Shown here one piece after another: positions 56,199-64,000 of a stretch of 64,000 nucleotides of DNA. A program made the position numbers and the translations under genes. Source of the DNA: Ligula intestinalis (Eukaryota; Platyhelminthes; Cestoda; Diphyllobothriidea; Diphyllobothriidae); assembly GCA_036362985.1 (NCBI GenBank), contig JAYGXS010000003.1, positions 77,024,680 to 77,088,679 of the forward strand. Reading direction: 5' to 3'. How positions within the stretch are numbered: the first letter of the stretch is position 1; each line of letters begins with the position of its first letter. Under the pieces are notes generated by a model. It worked only from the letters and a program-made list of their open reading frames with translations. It had not been told where the DNA came from and did not search any database.

Positions 56199-56209
56199 CT
56201 GTCCTATAC

Positions 56210-56650
56210 CCGTCATGGTAAACCTCAGTTCGTGCCACAACCCAGGTTCGATCACGCAAACTGATGGTCAGAAGTTCAACTCTCTAACCAGTGAGCCACG
56301 GGCTCTTTGTCTAGTCGTTTTAGATAGGGAATTTTGACGTTTTTTGAGGGACGTTCGCCGACGGCTAACGGAGGTTAGTCGTCCCGTTCTGCCTCGCGGT
56401 CCACTCTGGTGCCCCGCCGGCAATGACAAAGTGGCTGGTAATTTGAGCTGACCGTCATTGCGGGCAAAAAAGCATTACTAGAATGGACATTTCTTATGCA
56501 TTTGCCCCCAGCATCCGGTTGTACGCGTTGATTACTGTGTGTCGGACTAAATTATTTTCCATACGCAGTGACCCATGCAAAATTGAACCGAAGATAAATT
56601 TTAATACATCCTACCTAACTGAATCGGATACCTTCTTCATTATTCAGTCC
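56210..56650 (-). repeat. 440-bp repeat unit with tRNA-like core, copy 1
   Basis: The tRNA-like core on the minus strand at 56245-56308 (CCCGTGGCTCACTGGTTAGA, then ACCTGGGTTG) is one end of a longer unit also found at 56937. Shared: CGGAGGTTAGTCGTCCCGTT, CTGCCTCGCGGTCCACTCTG, TACGCGTTGAT, CCTAACTGAATCG. Confidence 0.75.
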
Positions 56651-56936
56651 TTGCTTGACAAGAGATACTTTGAGGTGCGTTTGCCATGCTTTTCATTCTA
56701 TTTTGGTTGGTTGTAGTCTTTTGCAGTTCTTCCTACGACTTTTATACGCGACATATCTTTTAATATGTCTTTTCAGGTTTATTTTTGCGTTTATTACTAG
56801 AAGAGTAAGCGAACGCACTGGCGATCCATATGCATTAAGCGTTAAGAAATGAATATAGCACGGTAGTATTGCAGACCACAAAGGCAAAGCTGTCTGGAAA
56901 CTGCTGCGATGTGTATGTATGTATATAGCTTACTAA

Positions 56937-57395
56937 CTTACCCATCATGGTAAACCTTAGTTTGTGCCGCACCCCAGGTGCAAACACGCTAACTGGTGGT
57001 CAGAATTTCAACTCTCTAACCAGTGAGTCACGGGCTCGTTGTCCAGTCGGTTTACATAGGGAATGTCGACGCTTGTTGAGGGACGCTTGCCGACGGCTAC
57101 CGGAGGTTAGTCGTCCCGTTCTGCCTCGCGGTCCACTCTGGTGCCCCGCTGGCAGTAGCACAGTGAATGGTACCTTAGGCAGACGATCACTGCGAGCAAA
57201 GATAAAAGTTACTCGAATGGATATTACTACTGCATTTTTCATCATCATTTGGTTGTACCGGTGATACCATCCAGTTATACGCGTTGATAACTACGTGTTG
57301 AAATAAGTTTTTGCCATAAGCAGTGAACCTAAATTAACTTTCAATGCCTCATACCTAACTGAATCGAAAACCTTCTTCCTTATTCAGTTCATGAA
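56937..57395 (-). repeat. 440-bp repeat unit with tRNA-like core, copy 2
   Basis: Direct copy of 56210-56650 (period about 730 bp), core on the minus strand at 56975-57040. Similarity extends well beyond the tRNA-like part, up to ATTCAGT near 57390, so this is a segment duplication or a long composite SINE. Confidence 0.75.
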
Positions 57396-57895
57396 TATCG
57401 AGGCATACGGTGAGGCGGGTTACCCAGGAATGCGGGTTACCCAGGTAAGGAGGGTTATTCGTTAGTCAAACTGCAGGCTACCTGGCCGTCCACGGGTGGC
57501 GGATAGTGGCACGGCCTTCAGTAAAAGTTAGCTGCGAAATAAGCAGGCTCTCGGGTCTGGCGAATAAGCAGTCGCGGACGCAGCAGCGACAGTGTTACCA
57601 GGGCGCGGTGAGCTGAGGTCTGGCGCACCGACTGCCATATAAAATGCCGCAAGGCCCAATGATGACACTGTGACATGGCAAGCGTGAACTGCCATTAAAT
57701 AGGTGTGCTTGCCACCAACACCACAGCCTTGTGGTTAGGTTCTTGAGCCAAAGTGCTAGAGGAGACAACCTCGAACAAAGAATCTGAGCGGCCGTTGGGG
57801 ACCCGCCTGTATTCAAAATTCCCAAGAACCCTCATGATATGTCAAATTACGATTTTACGACCCATGCTACGGCGTCCGCGGGAACCGACGCGCTC
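57396..57895. other. No recognisable gene
   Basis: GC-richer spacer; possibly the 5' region of the element that follows. Confidence 0.4.
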
Positions 57896-57899
57896 CGCA

Positions 57900-60420
57900 A
57901 CCCGTGTCCGGTGGTGCGGGCGAAAAATATGCAAGCTGGACTGCTCAACCACAAAAGGTTCTTGGTATTGGATACTGGAATGTGCGAACATTTCTGGAAC
58001 CTGGTACCTAAAGTCTGACAGCACACAGTCTCCATGAATATGACGTGGATGTTTGTTGCCTGTCAGAAGTCTGACTCCCTGCTTCAGGCATCCGAGAAAT
58101 CAAACTCCCGGGGGTTGATTCCCATCTCACCTTGTATCACAGTGGTCCAAGGGACTCATCTGGTAGACAAGGTGTGGCTATTGCCCTCTCGGAACAAGCC
58201 AACCGTGCATTACTGGCATAGGAACTAGTCAACGACCGAATGACCTGTGTTTGACAAAAAGGCCATTTTACGAGCATCTCGGTCGTATCTGTGCATGCAC
58301 CTACGGTCCCGTATTATGACCCAGACTGACAATGAAGGCAGTAGCAGGTGGCCACTACTGAAGACATCAATCTATGGAGCAGCTAAGAAAATTATCAGAT
58401 TCACTCAACGGCGCCGCAGTGACTGGGTCAGCAGAAGAACCCTGCAGCTCTCGGCCAAGACGACTAGAGCCAGGTCCCGCAACGATGCCTCCTTCCGCCA
58501 AATTTGAAAGCTGACAGCAAAGTCGGCTAGAGATGACTGGCAGAATTATTGGCCCAAAACGGCGACTTCTATGGAGCAGGCTTCAAATGTTGGCGACACT
58601 CGAAAATTGTATCAAATGATTCGCCAAGTTAGTGGTAAGCCCCCGACACTCTGTGATTCTGTTCGCGATTTGAATGGAGGTCTTATTGCTGACAACTCGG
58701 CCAAGGTCAATCGCTGGCGTGAACATTTCGAGCACCTTCTCAACTTTGGTGAACAACATATCACACTCTTCCTCTCCTCCACAGCTGAGTTTTAACCCTC
58801 TCTTGCCTACGCAGTGTCGTGTGACCTCTCTTCAAAAGACGAAGTAGCCGATGCAATGTAGAGTCTACGCAACAACAAGGCGTGCGGAGAGGCCGGTATT
58901 CCTACAGAAATCTACAAGTCCTGTGTCGAAACCCTGGCTTCTCGGCTCCATGAGGTGATTGTACAAGCGTGGCGAGAAGAGGCCATTCCCGATTACTGGG
59001 GCTCAGGCATCCTTGTACCTGTCCACAAGAAGGGAGGTAAGACAAGATGCGAGAACAAACGTGGCATAAGTCTTAACGATGTTGCTGCAAAGATCTTCGC
59101 TATTGTTCTTCTCAGGCGCTTCCAGTCTGTACGTGACTCCAGGACTAGACCAAACCAGGCCAGATTCCGAGCTAGGCGTGGATGTGCGGATCAAATATTC
59201 ACACTGAGGCGCACTCTAGAATTCCACCATAGCTATCAGCAACCGATGGTCGTTTGCTTCGTCGACTTTGCCACCGCATTTGATTCCATCCATCGTGGGT
59301 TCCTGTGGCAAATAATGGAACTGGATAGAGTGCCGACTAAACTCATTGCCATGATTAAGGCCTTCTATCGGTCTACCACCGCACGAGTTCTGGTCCACAA
59401 AAATCGCTCCCAATTGTTCGATATCCGGTCTGGTGACTGACATGGCTGTGTCCTTTCGCCCATTCTGTTTAATAACGTCATGGACTGGATTCTCGGCAAG
59501 GCCCTACATAAAGAGGACGGTGTTGAGCTTGCACCTAGACGCCGACTAACTGATCTTGACATTGCCGATGATATTGCGCTGTTAGCCTCATGCTTTAGTG
59601 GTCTACGGTCGGTAGTGTCACGGTTAAATGAGATCGCTATGTCGGTTGGCATGTCCATAAATTGCGGAAAGACGAAGTTTTTCTCGATTTGTCTCCCTGA
59701 CCAGGAGAGGGCACCCCTGGCGATTAATGGCTGTCAACTTGAAGAAGTAGACAGCTTTAAATTCCTCGGTACGAGACTGCTACTGAATGGACAGATTAAG
59801 CACGACATTGTCTACCGTATCGATGCTGCTCGCTAGGGTTTCTCGATGCTTCGAAAGCACCTATGGATCCAACGTGACATCTCCATCGCCACGAAGATTC
59901 GTGTATACCATGTATCCATGCGGTCAGTCCTATTTTATGGATTTGAATGCTGGGCTGTGCGCGCTGAAGATGAGCGTAGACTAGAGGTCTTTGACCACCG
60001 GTGCCCGAGGACGATCCTGCGAGTTAAGTATAGTGACTTCGTCTTCAATGAGCTAGTCGCATCCGCTGCGATAGTATCACGAGGATACCTCAGGCCATTC
60101 AAGAAAGGTGACTGAGGTGTTTTGAACAGGTTCTCCGCCGTCCGCCCAACGAGCTTTGTTATGCTGCCCTCGACCCATTGCCCTTAGCCCTCTCGAAACG
60201 CCGAAGAGGAGGGCAACTGAAGACTTGGCTCGACACCGTCCATCAAGACATGGAATCATTTCTTGGACCTTCTATCTTCGGCCTTCGTCACTGGAGAAGA
60301 GACCGGGTGGAGCTTTCTAGATCCGCTGTCGCCAATCGCCATGCATGGAGAGTTACCATTGGTGACATAATTAAGGCCGGCTAGATCAGGCATGATCAAA
60401 GCTGTAACACGTACAAGTAA
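57900..60420 (+). mobile_element. RTE-like family 2 element, long copy
   Basis: Endonuclease N-terminal half, a deletion, then reverse transcriptase and C-terminus, ending GGCTAGATCAGGCAT and GTACAAGTAAG like the fragment at 18843-19130. It is a different family from the zinc-finger elements: no C-terminal fingers and another C-terminal motif. Confidence 0.8.
57950..60381 (+). pseudogene. Family 2 endonuclease-reverse transcriptase (broken)
   Basis: 57960-58230 reads as the first half of an APE endonuclease (GYWNVRTFLEPGT; HEYDVDVCCLSEV; GPRDSSGRQGVAIAL). GDFN and SDH are missing because of a deletion near 58250-58330. From 58360 one frame runs almost to the end: NKACGEAGIPTEIYKSC; GGKTRCENKRGISLN; motif A VVCFVDFATAFDSIHRG; motif B region with DIRSGD then a TGA, then HGCVLSPILFN; motif C LDIADDIALLA with Ile where Tyr is usual. 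Next come EVDSFKFLGTRLL, LFYGFECWAVRAEDERRLEV and GGQLKTWLDTV. In-frame stops: 58793 TAA, 58858 TAG, 59438 TGA, 59834 TAG. From about 60113 the frame shifts. Confidence 0.87.
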
Positions 60421-63400
60421 GTCAGGCAGATAAACATATTGTCCCAGCGATCAAGTCTTCTTCTTCCCTGACGTTGTCGGCGATCGTGAAGACTTCATCT
60501 ACATACGTGAAATAGGAACGCCACGTGGTGCAAAAGCTGACATCTAGATGTAAGTATTTGGTAACGAAATAAAGACTTTATTTATATTTGAGAGTTTCCT
60601 TTGGGGAGGGGGGGATTTGAAGATGTCTTGGTCATTGTGATCGTTGCAGCTAAAATCGGCACCAATAGATGTTTGTACAAGTCGATCATATGCATTTACA
60701 TACTATCCGATTCGCTTATAAGGATGCTCACTTAGTTGGATCCCTAAGAGGTACACGTGACCCGTTTCCCGTTCTACAATCAGGACAGGAGAATGAACAT
60801 CCATAATAACCATACTAATGTCCTAGTCAACATCACCATTGTTCAATTCGTCGTCGGGCTTACCATTTTCGATATCGTCTAAAATATCCTAGGTAGTATT
60901 TGCTAGATTTGAAACTTAAAGCCAGTATTTGGGACGAAAGGTTCTGTCAGTCGACTCATACAAAGAACTTTAAATAGAAACACTTGCTTCCATCTGGACG
61001 GCTATCGCTTCCTGCTTGACGCTGGAAGCGACTAAGATCTGCATGCATCAAAAATGGTTCGAAACTGACAACCATGTTTCGATATGGTTCCAATTAAAAG
61101 TAAAAGTTTCTAATGCGCCCCGTTACATTCTATGACGACAGAGGGGGGGGGGGTTGGTGTACAGATAGCGTGCAGCATGCTGCACCAAGGAATTAAAAGA
61201 GCATAACGAGTCAGAAAAATCCAAACATGCAATGCACGCAGAACATACGTGTAGCAGTAAGCAGCAATCAGATAGCAAAATTGCCTTTCAAAGACAGCCA
61301 AGGAAGTTTTATAGTACCTAGTGCAAAATTGTAGCCGAGAAGTTCTTTTAATACAGATCTGTTGAAAAAATATCACAAAAATGTAAATTTGATTTTGTAG
61401 GCCAAATTAGCCAAACGCCTCCCCCCTATAAGTCTCGGTCGCTTTTTCTTGACCGTTTTTCTCTGATGTTCAACTCCCGCAAGAGCCTGAAATCTCAGAA
61501 GAATAAAAGTACGATTCCAGTGGTCGAGAAGCCTTCATCACCTAAGCGCGGATGTTCCATAACAAGTGCCCGCTGGAGGTTCTCATGCACCGCCTGGCAT
61601 CGCGGACCTCTCAGTCAGCAGGTACTAAAACTGAGAATTTTCATATGGCCTGTTAAACATAGAGTATTGCCGACGCTTTCAGCCACTGTTCTCGTTATAT
61701 CAGCTTTGTGTGGAGAGAAATCTAGCGCGAATGGAGGATGGTCCAGATGTAAATAAACAAGGTGTCTTCTGATTATTAGTGACTAGCGTCACAGGCTACT
61801 CACTTTACCTGGCGATACCCATCATGCATCTTCAAAACAGGTGGTTCGTCTGAGGCAGGACGTACAACGTCTCCTCGTTAAGAAATAGCTATTTTGGCAA
61901 TCGCGTTCAGTCGAACTAATGCGGCGGAAATATAAGTACCCAACGTCGAAACTGGACTTACAGATTCCATCGTGCGTATAGCCATGCCTTTGGCAAGCAC
62001 CGTCGTCGAGAATATTTTTCTGACCTAATTTTCTGAGTACTGGTCTCCGAATCCGAGTCCGTTAGGACTATCACAGGATCAGTAATAACTGAGTTTATTG
62101 TATCAATGAACCCCTTTCCCGAAACCTGTAGGCGAATTTCAGGATGATCTACTCGCCATCCGAAAAAAAATAGTTGGAATAAATGTGGCACATCAATTTG
62201 TTACGCTCGTATCAAAACTGATCATAGGAATGTTGGAAGCGAAGTGTACGGTTAAAGGAGAAAGCAGACTTATTTCCGCGTCAATATACCTCCTTGTCAA
62301 TAGAAGACCATTTTCAGCGGTCGGTAAACAGTTATAGTGCGAGGCAGCATCATACTTAAAACGAATACCATGCATACAGCAACCAAAATGAGTTGAGTAA
62401 AAAATCAGCACAGAAAGACTGAATGTTTCTGAGGAATTTGTAGTTTCCGTTAGCATACCATCTGGCGAGATATATTACATAGTTCTATTTATTGGCATTT
62501 CGTTCAGTAGTAAGTTTATGCGATCAATATGAGCCGTACCTTTGCTATTTCAGACCAAAAACATTTCCGACGAGGATAGATGATAGATTCCACATTCATT
62601 CTATAAACAATTCTACAGCTTAAACGCACGTGGTTTTTGAAAAAGCTGAACACTGTACACTTCTGGGGAATAGTACCCCCGTTTCTCGATCATGCCAAAT
62701 GACAAGAGAGACTAAGCTGAAGCAAAACGCAGCAAACAGCAGATAGTATTTTTTAGTAAAAAAGCATATTGCACTTTTTGGCTCCACTTTTTGGTTAAGT
62801 AAGCAAAAGGATATTCCATGCGCATGGTATTGTTTCGCCTGTGTAAATGTAACGTCCCTGTTTGACTATTGTTAGAAATGAATCACAGACCTTTGTTATT
62901 TAAAATACAGTACACTGCAGCCGAGGATCAGAAGATATTTGCTTGCAAGGGGGGGAATACTTACTGATATGAAATGTCTGTCTTCTAGCAGGGCATATAT
63001 CAAAGTAATCTGGAAGTTCCTTCACCCATAACACCCGATCACATGGAACCTTGCGAGCAAGCGGCTATCGAACGGGAAAATGGGGGTCACTTGCAGGCAG
63101 CATGGCCCGATCTCCCACCCTGCGTGCTTAAGTATGCAATCTACATGCATTAGCAATCAACGATAAAAGTCATACCGTCTGCCACCGATAAGGAAAATCA
63201 TTCAGTTATATAAGGGAAATCGAAAAGTCTGATCTCACGGACGCAAATACATTGTACACGTGTGTGAACGGTATCAAACATTTTCATTCATTTCAACGCT
63301 TGCAACGCATCCAGTTTTCAGGACTAGGTACGCTACGTCCATATCATCGAGGAAATCGGAGTGCTTTCTACCGATCGAGGGGTAAAAATCCTTAAGCCTA

Positions 63401-64000
63401 ACAATGTTCACCAAAGTTTTGAAGATAATTATGGACAACTACTTAGGAGGTTGTCCAACTGCCTCGGTTGAGGAGGTTTACCGTTGTCCTCATCACCGGC
63501 ACCCACCTCAGATTCGGTCGCCAATCTGAATACATGTCTACGCCATCGCGTACTTATGCATGCAGGGTGGTAGAACGACCCATGACTTTGTCAAGCGACT
63601 CGTGAAGCTTCGATGGCTGTCTCCTCGTGAGCTTCAACTTGCCCGGCCATTATGGCCGACACAACTTCTGAATTAATCGGTCATAGGTCCTACGGCACTG
63701 TAGACGTTGAATTTCAGTTCCCTGTCCTCCCTCCACGTATGTGTTCTGAACATGGGCTGCAGACCACAAGGCCACATTGGTCGGTTGAAGACTGCCGTTC
63801 CTAGCGTTGTTCACGGATCCATATCCATCTGTATCTGCATACTTAATAAAAGCGGTGACTGTCTCTGTGTGTGTCTCCGTTATCATTGGGGCATGGCAGC
63901 TATTTTTAAGTCGATCACGGAGCTTGGGCACATGCACACACGCGCGCATGTCCGTATGTAAGTCACACGCGACCCAACGCGCCCCCCGCCCGCTCGCTTT
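60421..64000. other. No recognisable gene
   Basis: Mostly AT-rich spacer with a G12 run at 61143-61154. Open frames such as 61466-61756 (plus) and 62193-62456 (minus) have no motifs. The last 400 bp are GC-richer, without coding signal. Confidence 0.4.

Larger units (their letters stand above)
53560..56200 (+). mobile_element. Penelope-like element, nearly full-length, inactive
   Basis: 5' region with CTATAAAAG near 53570 and a hammerhead-like segment, N-terminal domain, reverse transcriptase, linker and GIY-YIG endonuclease in the expected order. Frameshifts and stops interrupt it. It is flanked upstream by tandem repeats (52650-53060) and downstream by tRNA-like repeat units. Confidence 0.85.

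Noticed and set aside
1..64000. CRISPR arrays, bacterial operons, phage genes
   Set aside because: No regularly spaced direct repeats with unique spacers and no bacterial-type gene organisation; the sequence is clearly eukaryotic.

Overview
This is a eukaryotic, intron-bearing, repeat-rich window and almost certainly a flatworm genome. The best fit is a diphyllobothriidean tapeworm (Schistocephalus/Spirometra/Diphyllobothrium group). That assignment is an inference: the endonuclease-reverse transcriptase elements with C-terminal zinc fingers look like those I know from these worms. Two runs of exactly 400 N (20943-21342 and 38416-38815) are scaffold gaps. I saw no prokaryotic operons, CRISPR arrays or phage genes.

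Only one host gene can be supported with confidence: a five-exon plus-strand zinc transporter of the ZIP family (SLC39A7/ZIP7-like), spanning 9816-16673. It gives about 442 residues, all splice sites are GT-AG and all phases are consistent. Its 2.2 kb third intron holds a Ty3-like reverse transcriptase scrap. A second, much weaker host candidate is a possible terminal exon at 49900-50110 (minus).

Nearly everything else recognisable is mobile DNA. 1-5060 holds two minus-strand CR1/jockey-like non-LTR elements with ORF1 and endonuclease parts. 5815-6450 is an inverted plus tandem arrangement of tRNA-like modules. 6564-9280 has two plus-strand CR1-like reverse transcriptase remnants. 18843-19130 is the 3' end of a second RTE-like family. 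19590-28131 is a head-to-tail array of one large RTE-like family (family 1), with each copy ending in a (GT)n tail and the next copy starting at that tail; 32846-38415 is a further long copy. The family encodes an APE-type endonuclease, a reverse transcriptase and three C-terminal zinc fingers, and carries an unusually long conserved 3' region with an intron-like polypyrimidine segment and a conserved 30-residue small ORF.

28411-28871 is a solo LTR with an intact 5-bp target duplication. 30884-32845 holds two Penelope-like (PLE) GIY-YIG remnants; the first is flanked by about 200-bp inverted arms that contain hammerhead-ribozyme-like cores. 38816-39467 is a foldback transposon with about 185-bp inverted repeats. 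39690-46530 is dense in short tRNA-like repeats, PLE scraps and diverged duplications, and includes a nearly perfect 150-bp palindrome at 45187-45336. 47010-47548 (minus) is a broken Ty3-like Gag. 53560-56200 is a nearly full-length but broken PLE. 56210-57395 is a duplicated 440-bp unit with tRNA-like cores. 57900-60420 is a long RTE-like family 2 element. 60420-64000 shows nothing I recognise.

None of the large transposon copies has an intact reading frame, so all are annotated as remnants. What they share is informative: nested and tandem insertion, microsatellite tails as landing sites, and candidate self-cleaving RNA motifs in the PLE arms.
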